A stretch of DNA of 43,592 nt. Origin: Deltaproteobacteria bacterium. GTDB lineage: Bacteria; Myxococcota_A; UBA796; SXON01. The DNA is taken from positions 1-43,592 of the forward strand of contig VGRE01000004.1 of assembly GCA_016875435.1 (NCBI GenBank). Reading direction: 5' to 3'. Position 1 is the stretch's first letter. Each line of letters begins with the position of its first letter. The notes under the pieces are model-generated. The model was not told where the DNA came from and searched no databases. It saw only the letters and a list, made by a program, of their open reading frames with translations. The position numbers and the translations under genes were made by a program. This document shows positions 10,263-18,767 of the stretch, piece after piece.

Positions 10263-10280
10263 ACGGCGCTCTCGCGCCGT
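10263..10280 (-). terminator. Terminator-like hairpin ACGGCGC-TCTC-GCGCCGT immediately after the 10281 stop
   Basis: Perfect 7-bp inverted repeat with 4-nt loop directly 3' of the minus-strand TGA; no T tract. Confidence 0.4.
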
Positions 10281-10925
10281 TCAATGGATGGGGACCAGCA
10301 TCACGCCCGCGCTCGCCGGCGCGCGGAACTCCAGCGCGAGGAAGAAGCGCGTGTCGATGTCGCCGTTGCCGCGGATGCTAGCGCCGCCGTCGATGGCGAA
10401 GGCCACGCCCCACTCCCCGTACGCCACGCCCACCCCGCCCGAGGCGCCGCCCGGCCCGGCCGAGAAGCCCGCGCCCAGCTCGCCGTTCGACCAGCCGCCG
10501 AGGCGGACGAGGCCCCCCACGAGCAAGCCCGGCGACACCGCCGGCGTGGTGTCCTCCAGGTCCTCCGCCATGACATCGACGGTGATGCGCGGCTCGAAGG
10601 CGGCGAAGGTGTTGCCCCCGAGCTTGTCGTTCCAGGTGCGGATCGCCAGCCGGCCGTAGCCTCCAGCGTCGAGCGTACTGTCGTAGAACGACGGTCGCTG
10701 GATGCTCAGCACCGCGCCGAAGGTAGGATCGACCACGCGATCGCGCATCGACGCCACCACGCCGAGGGGAACGAGCCCGGCGCGGATGTCGACCGACGTG
10801 GGGCCGGTCGACACGTTGCCGCGGCTGTCTTCGAGCGCCGCCGGGATGGGGTTGATCGCGACCGTGAAGTCAGCGGGCGGCGAGATGTACGGGATGGGGA
10901 TGCAGGCAAGTAGGGCGAGCAGCAC
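10281..10925 (-). CDS. Putative lipoprotein / outer-membrane-like protein of unknown function
   Basis: MLLALLACIPIPYISPP lipobox; Gly-rich beta-strand-like body. Confidence 0.6.
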   Translation of the reverse strand: MLLALLACIPIPYISPPADFTVAINPIPAALEDSRGNVSTGPTSVDIRAGLVPLGVVASMRDRVVDPTFGAVLSIQRPSFYDSTLDAGGYGRLAIRTWNDKLGGNTFAAFEPRITVDVMAEDLEDTTPAVSPGLLVGGLVRLGGWSNGELGAGFSAGPGGASGGVGVAYGEWGVAFAIDGGASIRGNGDIDTRFFLALEFRAPASAGVMLVPIH

Positions 10926-10943
10926 GGGGGGACGGTAGCACAG

Positions 10944-11987
10944 CTACCCCTCCCGCCACTCCCCCGCGCGCCGTAGCCGTTCCTCGGCCTCCGCCAGATC
11001 GAGCTGCATCGCCGCCCTGGGGTAGTCGTCAAAGAAGGGCTGCACGTCGGTGCCGCGCACCCGGCGGCGCATCGACAGGAAGTGCAGGTACTGCTCCGGC
11101 CACCGGTACACCCACTCCTCGAAGCGCCGCACGAAGGCCTGGTAGCTGGCCTCGGGCGTGCCCTGCCAGGCCAGCTCCGGTGTGATCACCACCCGGTGAC
11201 GACGCTCGCCGGGGGCGCGGAAGACGTACGTGGGCAACATCGCCGCCCCCGACTTCTTCCAGATCTGCGCGGGCTGGAGCGAGAGGTTCGCCTTGCGACC
11301 GAGGAAGTCGACCTTCACCCACTTCTTGCCACCGCCACCGTCGAAGGCGAGACCCAGCACCCCGTTCTGCTGCAACATCTCGAAGGCCGGGCGCAGGAAG
11401 CGGAACACGTTGACGTGCTCCACCGGCAGCCGCTTCTCCAGCTGCCAGCGACGCGCCAGCACCTTCGACCACAAGGGCGTGGTACGGCTGTCGCGGAGGA
11501 TCTCCGCCCACACCGGCGGCGGCGCCGAGAGCTGGGCCATGCGGTAGCCCACGTGCCCGAGCGCCGGCATGATCATCTGGTTGGCGCCGAAGTGCCCGAT
11601 GAGCACGATGGCACCCTTGCCGCGGGCCAGCGCCGCGTCGAGGTGTTCGCGACCTTCCACCACGCAGGTGTCGGCGACGGTGGCGGGGTTGAGGTGCGGG
11701 TACTTCAGCACCTCCAGCTCGTTGTAGAGAGTGAGCCGGTAGGCGTCGGCGAGGATCGCGGCCTCGGCGCGCGGCATCGAACGCGAGGCGTAGATCGCTC
11801 GCAGCTCCTCGCGCATGTCGCCGTCGCCCAGCCAGCGCACGAGTCGCCCGCCAGCGCCCGAGAAGGCGTCGAGCGCCGGGCCGGGCACCCGGTTCACCAG
11901 CGCCTGTCCCGGGTAGTACAGGAACATCGCGCCGAGATCCTTTACGAGGAAGCTCGGCTTGAGTCCCCGACGCCAGGTTTCATCCAC
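10944..11987 (-). CDS. LpxL/HtrB-like lysophospholipid acyltransferase (347 aa, GTG start)
   Basis: GAIVLIGHFGANQMIMPAL, GVLGLAFDGGGGKKWVKVDFLGRKANLS; start inferred inside ORF 10944..12341 because the upstream part of that ORF is antisense-phase low-quality sequence. Confidence 0.78.
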   Translation of the reverse strand: MDETWRRGLKPSFLVKDLGAMFLYYPGQALVNRVPGPALDAFSGAGGRLVRWLGDGDMREELRAIYASRSMPRAEAAILADAYRLTLYNELEVLKYPHLNPATVADTCVVEGREHLDAALARGKGAIVLIGHFGANQMIMPALGHVGYRMAQLSAPPPVWAEILRDSRTTPLWSKVLARRWQLEKRLPVEHVNVFRFLRPAFEMLQQNGVLGLAFDGGGGKKWVKVDFLGRKANLSLQPAQIWKKSGAAMLPTYVFRAPGERRHRVVITPELAWQGTPEASYQAFVRRFEEWVYRWPEQYLHFLSMRRRVRGTDVQPFFDDYPRAAMQLDLAEAEERLRRAGEWREG

Positions 11988-13518
11988 GCTCGTCGCGCCC
12001 CGGGTCGACCGGCACGGAAGCCGCCGCCTTCTTGTCGATCTTGCCGTTGGGCAACTTCGGGATCTCGCGCCAGAACTCCACGATGCGGGGAACCTTGTAG
12101 TTGGCCATGCGCTCGCGACAGTAGGCCTGCACCTTGCGCACGGTGAGCGACGACCCCGGCGCCGCCTGCACGATCGCCCGCGCCACCTCGCCGCGCAGCC
12201 GCTCCTCGGCGCGCACCACCAGCACCCCGCGCACGTCGGGGTGCTGCGCCAGCACCTGCTCGATCTCCAGCGGGAACACGCGGATCCCGCCGATCTTGAG
12301 CATCTCCGAGCGCCGACCGGCGAAGAATACGAAACCGTCATCGTCGAGGCGCACCAGGTCCCGCGTCTGGTACCAGCCGTCCACGAACTGCGCCGCCGTT
12401 TCCTCGGGCTGGCCCACGTAGCCGCTCACGACGGCCTCGCCCTTCATCCACAGCTCGCCCACCTCGCCGGTGGGTGCGTCCGTGCCGTCCTCGCGGACCA
12501 CCCGGATGGCGTAGCCCGGGATGGGCTTCCCGCTGGATCCCGGTCGCCGCGCGCCGTGGGCGAGCATGCCCAGGCCCACGCCGGTCGTTTCCGTGGACCC
12601 CCACACCGGGAGGAAACGCGCCGAGAAGGCTGCCTCCATGCGCTCCAGCGTCTCCGGCGACACGTAGGCGCCGCCGGCTTCGAGCACCCGGAGCGACGAG
12701 TAGTCGCCGCCGTGTGCATCGCGGAAGTCGAGCAACATCTCGTAGAAGCTCGGCACGCCCATCGTCCAGGTGATGCGATACCGGGCGATGAGCTCGGCGG
12801 CCACACGCGGGTTGAGCGTCTCGGCCACCACGAAGGCGCCGCCGGTGAGGATGCTGCGGTGGAACAGCTCGTGGGGGTGCGCGAACACCGAAAACATGCC
12901 GAGGTAGACGTCGTCAGTCTCGAAACCGAGACCGTTCGCCGTCGCGATGCCGTTGACGTTGATCTGGCGGTGGGTGGTGACGGCCCCCTTCGGCCGCCCG
13001 GTCGAGCCCGAGGTGTAGTTGTAGTACACCACCGAGTCGGGATGGGCGACGAAGTTACCCTTCCATGCGGGCAGTTCCGCGTCCCATCGTCCCTCGCCGC
13101 GGCGGCCCTCGTCCACGTAGATGATGCGACGGGGGTCGGGCAGCATCGGCAAGAGGTGCTTCAGCAGAGAATCGAACTGCACCTCGGTGACGACGGCGCG
13201 CACGCCCGCGGTGCGGAACTGGTCGGCCACCTGGTCGGGGTGGAGCTTGAAGTTGACCGGCACGTGGATGGCGCCAACCCGCGCGCAGGCGAGGAAGCCG
13301 ATGGCCACCTCGGGACGCTTCACCAGCAGGAAGCCCACCGCGTCGCCCTCGCCGATGCCCGCGCGTGCGAACACGCTCGCGACCCGATCCACCTCGGCGT
13401 CGAGCTGCGCCCAGGTGTAGGTGCGCTCGTCGCCAAGCAGGGCCGACTTGCCGGGCCAGTTCGCGGCGCAGCGACGGAGCAAGTCGCCGAGCGGGACATC
13501 CACGAGCGCGTCGAGCAA
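11980..13518 (-). CDS. AMP-dependent acyl-CoA synthetase/ligase
   Basis: YYNYTSGSTGRPKGAVTTHRQ AMP-binding signature; GELWMKGEAVVSGYVG; C-terminal NGKIDKK. Confidence 0.93.
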   Translation of the reverse strand: MLDALVDVPLGDLLRRCAANWPGKSALLGDERTYTWAQLDAEVDRVASVFARAGIGEGDAVGFLLVKRPEVAIGFLACARVGAIHVPVNFKLHPDQVADQFRTAGVRAVVTEVQFDSLLKHLLPMLPDPRRIIYVDEGRRGEGRWDAELPAWKGNFVAHPDSVVYYNYTSGSTGRPKGAVTTHRQINVNGIATANGLGFETDDVYLGMFSVFAHPHELFHRSILTGGAFVVAETLNPRVAAELIARYRITWTMGVPSFYEMLLDFRDAHGGDYSSLRVLEAGGAYVSPETLERMEAAFSARFLPVWGSTETTGVGLGMLAHGARRPGSSGKPIPGYAIRVVREDGTDAPTGEVGELWMKGEAVVSGYVGQPEETAAQFVDGWYQTRDLVRLDDDGFVFFAGRRSEMLKIGGIRVFPLEIEQVLAQHPDVRGVLVVRAEERLRGEVARAIVQAAPGSSLTVRKVQAYCRERMANYKVPRIVEFWREIPKLPNGKIDKKAAASVPVDPGRDERG

Positions 13519-13615
13519 GGGGGTTCCGGGAGGGGCGCGGGTCTAGCTCCGGGGGGGAGGATCGTCTAGCTGTTGGCTAGTCGACCTCGAAAGCGCCCGC
13601 CCTGCGGTCGGCTGC

Positions 13616-14353
13616 CTACGGCGTTCTCGCGGGCTCGTTGCCGTACAAGGTGTCAAGCACCGCCGCCGTGGGCACGCGCCCTTTCGCCAACACGCGCAGG
13701 GTGACGGCGCGCGCCTCGGGGTTGGTCGCGCGCGTGAGGGTGGCGCTGGCCACGAGGTGACCGAGCGGCACGCCCCGGCTCTGGAGGAAGCGCGTGGTCG
13801 CGACGGCGCGCGCGCTCGCCAGTCCCCAGTTGTCGACGTGAGGCCCGCCCGTCACCGGCACGCCGTCGGCGTGGCCGCTCACGTCGATCATGATCTCCTC
13901 CGTCTTCAGGGCCTCGGCTATGCGGGTGAGCGTGTCGAAAGCGCTCGGGTGCAACTCGGCCGATCCCGGCGTGAACAACAGCCGTTCCGGCAACTCCACG
14001 GTGAGCGTCTGGTTGTGCACGCCGATCTGCACCACGTTGTCAGACAGGGAACCGTCGAGGTGCATCTTCAGCGTTCGCAGCACCGGATCGGCCTGGGCGC
14101 TCAGGTTGAGGCTGTAATCGTCGATTGATGGGCCGGCATCGCGCTTGTGCCTCTCGTTGTCGAACATCACCACCGGCTTGCCGCCCTGGAACGCCGCCGT
14201 GAGGCCGTCCACCAACGCGTCGAGTTTGAGCTTGTCGGTCGATGCCGTGGCGTAAAGCACTACGAAGAAGGCGAACAAGAGCGTGATGAAGTCGGCATAA
14301 GATATGAGCCAGCGCTCGTGATTCTCGTGCTCCTCGTGTTTCTTGCGCGCCAT
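13616..14353 (-). CDS. motB: Flagellar motor stator protein MotB (OmpA-family C-terminus)
   Basis: MARKKHEEHENHERWLISYADFITLLFAFFVVLYATAS plus OmpA-like domain; ATG internal to ORF 13616..14446. Confidence 0.92.
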   Translation of the reverse strand: MARKKHEEHENHERWLISYADFITLLFAFFVVLYATASTDKLKLDALVDGLTAAFQGGKPVVMFDNERHKRDAGPSIDDYSLNLSAQADPVLRTLKMHLDGSLSDNVVQIGVHNQTLTVELPERLLFTPGSAELHPSAFDTLTRIAEALKTEEIMIDVSGHADGVPVTGGPHVDNWGLASARAVATTRFLQSRGVPLGHLVASATLTRATNPEARAVTLRVLAKGRVPTAAVLDTLYGNEPARTP

Positions 14354-14357
14354 CAGG

Positions 14358-15137
14358 TCAAGCCGCTTCCTGCTTAGCGGGGCCGTGGCCGCGGGTGAAG
14401 GCCGACAGCATCTCCTCCACCTGCCGGGCGTTGACGCCCGCAGCAATGCCTACCAGCCCGAGCAGCACCATCTGGCGCGTCTCGGCATCGTGACCGACGA
14501 TCTTCTTGATGCGGTTGCCTATCGGGATGAACAGCAGGTTTGCGAAGCCAACGCCGTAGATCGTCGCCACGAAGGCCACGGCGATACCGGCGCCGAGCGC
14601 GGCCGGGTCGGCGAGGTTGCTCATCACGTGGATTAGGCCGAGCACCGCGCCGAGGATGCCGATGGTGGGACAGAAGCCGCCGGCCGACTCGAACACCTTG
14701 CCGGCCTGGGTGCCGTGGTGCTCCTCCAACTCCATCTCGGGCTCGAGCACGCGCTTGACGTCCTCGGCCGAGGAACCATCCACGAGCATGCGCAGGCCGC
14801 GCACCAGGAAGGGATCGGGGATCTCGCCGAGCAGGTTCTCCACGGCGAGCATGCCCTCGCGGCGCGCCACGGTGCTCACCTTCACCATCTCGTCGAGCAG
14901 CATCTGGCGGTCGCTGTGCCCCGGGAAGAAGACACGCTTGCAGAGCTTGAAGGCGAGCTTCAGTTCCGCGTTCGGGCAGCCAAGCCAGGTGGCGCCAGCC
15001 GTGCCCCCGACCACGATCAGGAACGCCGTGGGCTGCACCAGCGAGGAGAAGTGGCCACCTTCCAGGGAGTTGCCGAGTATGACGCATCCGGTGCCGAGGA
15101 CGATGGCAAGGATGCTTGACGGGTCCATACGCGACAT
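14358..15137 (-). CDS. motA: Flagellar motor stator protein MotA
   Basis: AGKVFESAGGFCPTIGILGAVLGLIHVMSNLADPAALGAGIAVAFVATIYGVGFANLLFIPI, immediately upstream of motB. Confidence 0.93.
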   Translation of the reverse strand: MSRMDPSSILAIVLGTGCVILGNSLEGGHFSSLVQPTAFLIVVGGTAGATWLGCPNAELKLAFKLCKRVFFPGHSDRQMLLDEMVKVSTVARREGMLAVENLLGEIPDPFLVRGLRMLVDGSSAEDVKRVLEPEMELEEHHGTQAGKVFESAGGFCPTIGILGAVLGLIHVMSNLADPAALGAGIAVAFVATIYGVGFANLLFIPIGNRIKKIVGHDAETRQMVLLGLVGIAAGVNARQVEEMLSAFTRGHGPAKQEAA

Positions 15138-15173
15138 GGGCGGCTCATCGGTGGCAGTGATGTGGGCTTGAGC

Positions 15174-15802
15174 CTAGCCCACGCCAGCGGGCACCGCACG
15201 CGCCTCCGCCGAACCCCAGAACAGGTGCCAGCCCGCCTTGCCGCTCACCTTGCCGATGAGCGCCTTCACGGGACCCACCGGCTCGATGCCCGCGTCGCGT
15301 CAGCCGTCGCGAGTGAAGGTGCGCTCTCCGGGCGCGGCCTCGAGCGCCACGCCGACGAACGCGTGGTTGGGCACGTACACCACGGTGGAAGCGGGCTCGG
15401 GGTGCCGGGCGTGGACCAGCGCCAGAAACAGCGTGCTCTTGCTGTCGCTGTCGCCCTTGTTCTTCGCCAGGACAGAGAGCGGGCGACGGTACCCCGCCGA
15501 GTCGCGGTTCTTCTTTCTTCTCGTTGGGGATCGCCTGCACGATGGCGAGCGAACGCGCCACGCAGGCTCGCGCGTCGGGGGCGTCGGCGGCGAGCGCCGT
15601 GGCCAGGGGAGCCACTTCGTCGGCGTAGTCGGCGGCAAGCCGCGCGTGGTCCTGGACGATCGCATCGTTGCGGAGCCGCGTGTAGCGGTGCTTGTCGAGC
15701 CAGCGCGACAGCTCGCCTTCCGCCACCTGCCTGCCGCCGTCGAGCGCGTCACCCACCTTCCCCGCCCGGAGCGGCAGAGGCAAGGGCGATGGCGAGGATC
15801 AC
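15174..15802 (-). pseudogene. Decayed secreted transglutaminase-like protein (three reading frames plus an in-frame TGA)
   Basis: Signal-peptide-like VILAIALASAAPGG in one frame, VGDALDGGRQVAEGELSRWLDKHRYTRLRNDAIVQD...IPNEKK in a second, NRDSAGYRRPLSVLAKNKGDSDSKSTLFLALVHA...GERTFTRDG*RDAGIEPVGPVKALIGKVSGKAGWHLFWGSAEARAVPAGVG* in a third. Confidence 0.65.
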
Positions 15803-16155
15803 GCGGAGCTCCCGAGCAGGCGACCGAGGTGGAACGCGGCCAGCGCGAGCGCGACGCTGGCCAGCACGTATGCGCTCCCGGCGCGGGGCCCGAGGGCCAC
15901 GGCGTCGGCGGAGAAGGCGGAGAAGGTGGTGAAGCCGCCGAGCACGCCGGCGCCGAGCAACAGCCGCGGCGCCGAGGCAGGCTCGGGGTAGCGAGCCACC
16001 AGCCACCCCATCAACCCCGACCCGATGACGTTGACTAGCACGCTCACCCAGGGACCAGCCCAGCCCGCGAGGCTCACGCCCGCGGCGAAGCGCAACGACG
16101 CGCCGAGCGCCCCGCCGATGGCGACAGAGATCAGGTCGCGGAGCACGGCTCCCAT
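15799..16155 (-). CDS. crcB: Fluoride channel CrcB/Fluc
   Basis: GGALGASLRF, VNVIGSGLMGWL, GVLGGFTTFSAFSADA. Confidence 0.94.
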   Translation of the reverse strand: MGAVLRDLISVAIGGALGASLRFAAGVSLAGWAGPWVSVLVNVIGSGLMGWLVARYPEPASAPRLLLGAGVLGGFTTFSAFSADAVALGPRAGSAYVLASVALALAAFHLGRLLGSSA

Positions 16156-16854
16156 CTAGCCGAACAGCGCGCGGGCGTTGGCGTCGAGATCGGCGTCGGG
16201 GCGCACGCGCGACACCGCGGTCGCGACATCCACCAGGAAGCGCGGCTCGTTGCGCCCGGGCCCCGGGCCCTGGTCCGGGGCGTCGGTTTCCACGAGGATG
16301 CGCTCGGCCGGGACTCGCCGCAGTGCCTCGACGGGCTTCCGCGCGCCCGGCCGGGTGACGGCCCCGGCGAAGGACAGGTGGAGTCCTAGCCGCACGTAAA
16401 CGTCCACGAGATCGGGGCCGCCGGAGTAGCTGTGCAACACGCCGCGCACCCTCCCGTGGCGGCGGAGGAGCGCCGGCAGGCGATCGTGAGCCCGCCAGCA
16501 GTGCAGGATCACTGGCAGGCGAGCGTCGCGGGCCCGGCCCAGGTGCGCCTCGAGCACGCGGGCCTGCTCGTCCATGTCCACGGGCACGCCGCCGTCCAGA
16601 CCGCACTCGCCGACCGCGCAGGCGCCATCGATGTCCTCGGGCACCTCTCGCCCATGCACGAGCGCGTGCGGGTGCGTGCCCACGGCGAACCGCCAGCCGT
16701 GCTGGCGCGACAGTTCACGAAGGCGGGCCCAACTCGATGCACGCACGCCCGGGACGATGAACTCGTCGACCCCCGCCGCCCGCGCTCGCGCCATCACCTC
16801 GGCGCGGTCGCCGTCGAAGGCGGCGGCGTCGAGGTGGACGTGGGTGTCGATCAG
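16156..16854 (-). CDS. TatD-family metal-dependent hydrolase (probable CTG start; ORF-track ATG/GTG start at about 16797 lacks the HxH motif)
   Basis: LIDTHVHLDAAAFDGDRAEVMARARAAGVDEFIVPG..., HxH near N-terminus, GECGLD, ILVETDAPD. Confidence 0.82.
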   Translation of the reverse strand: MIDTHVHLDAAAFDGDRAEVMARARAAGVDEFIVPGVRASSWARLRELSRQHGWRFAVGTHPHALVHGREVPEDIDGACAVGECGLDGGVPVDMDEQARVLEAHLGRARDARLPVILHCWRAHDRLPALLRRHGRVRGVLHSYSGGPDLVDVYVRLGLHLSFAGAVTRPGARKPVEALRRVPAERILVETDAPDQGPGPGRNEPRFLVDVATAVSRVRPDADLDANARALFG

Positions 16855-16866
16855 CTCGCCACCCGC

Positions 16867-17367
16867 CTAGTTCGACGTGCCCCGCACCGGCGCGTCGCCG
16901 CTCCAGCTCACGACGAACTCGGCGCGGCGGTTCTGCTCCCAGGCCGTCTCGGTGGCGCGGCCGTCGAGGGGGCGCTCCTCGCCGTAGGACACCGACTTCA
17001 CGCGGCTGCTGCTCACGCCGCGCTGCAGGAGGTAGCGAACCACGGCGTCGGCGCGCTTCTGGCCGAGGGCGATGTTGTACTCCGTGGTGCCGCGCTCGTC
17101 GGCGTGACCCTGAATCTCGAGGCGGATGTCGCTGTACTGGGCCATGATTTCGGCGTTGGCGTCGAGCGCCGACTTGCCATCGCTGGTGAGGTTGGCCGCG
17201 TCGAACTCGAAGAAGACGCGCGAGAAGTTCTTGGTCATCTCGACCACCGGGGGCGGAACTTCCTTGACCTTCTCCACGACCGGGGCTGAGACGACCGGCT
17301 CGTCGATGGGCTTCTTCTTGCAGCCACCGGAGAGGATCAAGGCGGCGAGAAGGGTGTAGCGCAGCAT
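16867..17367 (-). CDS. pal: Peptidoglycan-associated lipoprotein / OmpA-family protein
   Basis: MLRYTLLAALILSGGCKKK lipobox; IRLEIQGHADERGTTEYNIALGQKRADAVVRYL. Confidence 0.9.
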   Translation of the reverse strand: MLRYTLLAALILSGGCKKKPIDEPVVSAPVVEKVKEVPPPVVEMTKNFSRVFFEFDAANLTSDGKSALDANAEIMAQYSDIRLEIQGHADERGTTEYNIALGQKRADAVVRYLLQRGVSSSRVKSVSYGEERPLDGRATETAWEQNRRAEFVVSWSGDAPVRGTSN

Positions 17368-17513
17368 GTGGCGATATCCGGGTGGCAGGGCGGTACAGGC
17401 TAACGTGAACTCAGCCGAGGCGCTTCCCAAGCCCCCCCGCGCACGGCGCTTTTCACCCCCCCCCCTTGCAACACTGTGTCATCGTTATAGCATCGGCGCT
17501 CCCCGGAGCCTCT

Positions 17514-17768
17514 ATGAAGATCGCCGCTGGCTGTTTCGGTTGCCTCGCACTCGTGTTCCTCCTCCTCACCCTGCTGACGGGCACCCTCGTCGGCACCATC
17601 AGCACGATGCTGGTCGAGGCCGACCCGGGCCTTGCCGTCACCTTCGCGAGCTTCAGCGCCTACATCCAGTACCTCAACGGCACCTGCTGCTGCCTGAGCG
17701 GCGCGCTCTGCATCATCCTCTTCGCGGTCGGCATGTCGCGCGGCGGCGGCGGCGAGACCTTCGAGTAG
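17514..17768 (+). CDS. Small two-TM membrane protein (84 aa)
   Basis: MKIAAGCFGCLALVFLLLTLLTG... with GGAG upstream; second hydrophobic segment LSGALCIILFAVGM. Confidence 0.6.
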   Translation: MKIAAGCFGCLALVFLLLTLLTGTLVGTISTMLVEADPGLAVTFASFSAYIQYLNGTCCCLSGALCIILFAVGMSRGGGGETFE

Positions 17769-17771
17769 CGC

Positions 17772-18758
17772 GTGATCGATGTGCTGCGGGCGTGGGGCGG
17801 TCTCGGTCGCCTCCCGCTTAGCGACTGCGCCGACGCCGGGCTCATCAACCGCACCTTCCTCGCGGGCGATCCACCGGTGTACGTGGTGCAGCAGGTCAAC
17901 CCGCTGTTCCGCCCCGAGGTCCACGACGACATCGACGCGGTCACCACGCACCTCGCCGCCCGGGGGATGGCGACGCCGCGGCTGTTGCGTACCGACTCGG
18001 GCGCGCTCTGCGCTCTCGACGAGGAAGGCGCCGCCTGGCGCGTGATGGACTTCGTCCCCGGCGTCACCGTGCATCGCGTCGACTCGCCGTCCCGGGCCCG
18101 CGCCGCGGGCGCGCTCGTCGCCCGTTTCCACCGCGCCGTCGACGATCTCGACTGGGACTACCACCACGTGCGGCTCGGCGCGCACGACACCGCGCTGCAC
18201 ATGTCGCGCCTCGACGCGACGGTCCAAGAGGGCGAGGCCCGGGCCGTGGCCGACGGGATCCTCGACCTCTGGCGCACCTGGTCCGGGCGCCTCGACGGCC
18301 CCGCCCGGCACGCGCACGGCGATTTGAAAATCTCCAACCTCCGCTTCTCGACCGACGGCGAGGGCCTGTGCCTGCTCGACCTCGACACCCTGTCGCGACA
18401 GCCCATCGACGTGGAGCTCGGCGACGCCTGGCGAAGCTGGTGCAACCCGGTGGGCGAGGACGGGACCGACACCTTCCTCGACCTCGATCTGCTCGGCGCC
18501 GCCGTGACCGGATACCGGTCCGAGCGCCAGTTCGAGGCCGGCGACCGCATTGCCCTGGGCGGCGCCGTGGAGCGCATCGCGCTGGAGCTGGCCGCGCGCT
18601 TCTGTCGCGACGTGGTGGAGGACAGCTACTTCGGTTGGAACGCGACGAAGTTCTCGTCCCGTGCGGCGCACAACCTGTTCCGCGCGCGGGGACAGCTCAA
18701 CCTCGCGCGCTCCGCCCGGTCACACCGGGGTGACATCGAGCGCGCCCTCGGTGGATAA
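17772..18758 (+). CDS. Aminoglycoside phosphotransferase/N-acetylhexosamine kinase-like protein
   Basis: HAHGDLKISNLRF catalytic motif and CLLDLDT; GTG start. Confidence 0.8.
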   Translation: MIDVLRAWGGLGRLPLSDCADAGLINRTFLAGDPPVYVVQQVNPLFRPEVHDDIDAVTTHLAARGMATPRLLRTDSGALCALDEEGAAWRVMDFVPGVTVHRVDSPSRARAAGALVARFHRAVDDLDWDYHHVRLGAHDTALHMSRLDATVQEGEARAVADGILDLWRTWSGRLDGPARHAHGDLKISNLRFSTDGEGLCLLDLDTLSRQPIDVELGDAWRSWCNPVGEDGTDTFLDLDLLGAAVTGYRSERQFEAGDRIALGGAVERIALELAARFCRDVVEDSYFGWNATKFSSRAAHNLFRARGQLNLARSARSHRGDIERALGG

Positions 18759-18767
18759 GTTCAGCTC

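Noticed and set aside
15300-15302. In-frame TGA as selenocysteine
   Set aside because: The gene also has frameshifts and a replaced catalytic residue, so decay is simpler; no evident SECIS-like hairpin was recognised downstream.
15799-16200. Fluoride riboswitch upstream of crcB
   Set aside because: crcB starts directly after the tatD stop (TAGATG), leaving no leader for a crcB-motif RNA.
17451-17480. Sigma-54 promoter reading TTTCAC...TTGCA
   Set aside because: Spacing between the -24-like and -12-like elements is 9 C instead of 5 nt and the GG is missing.
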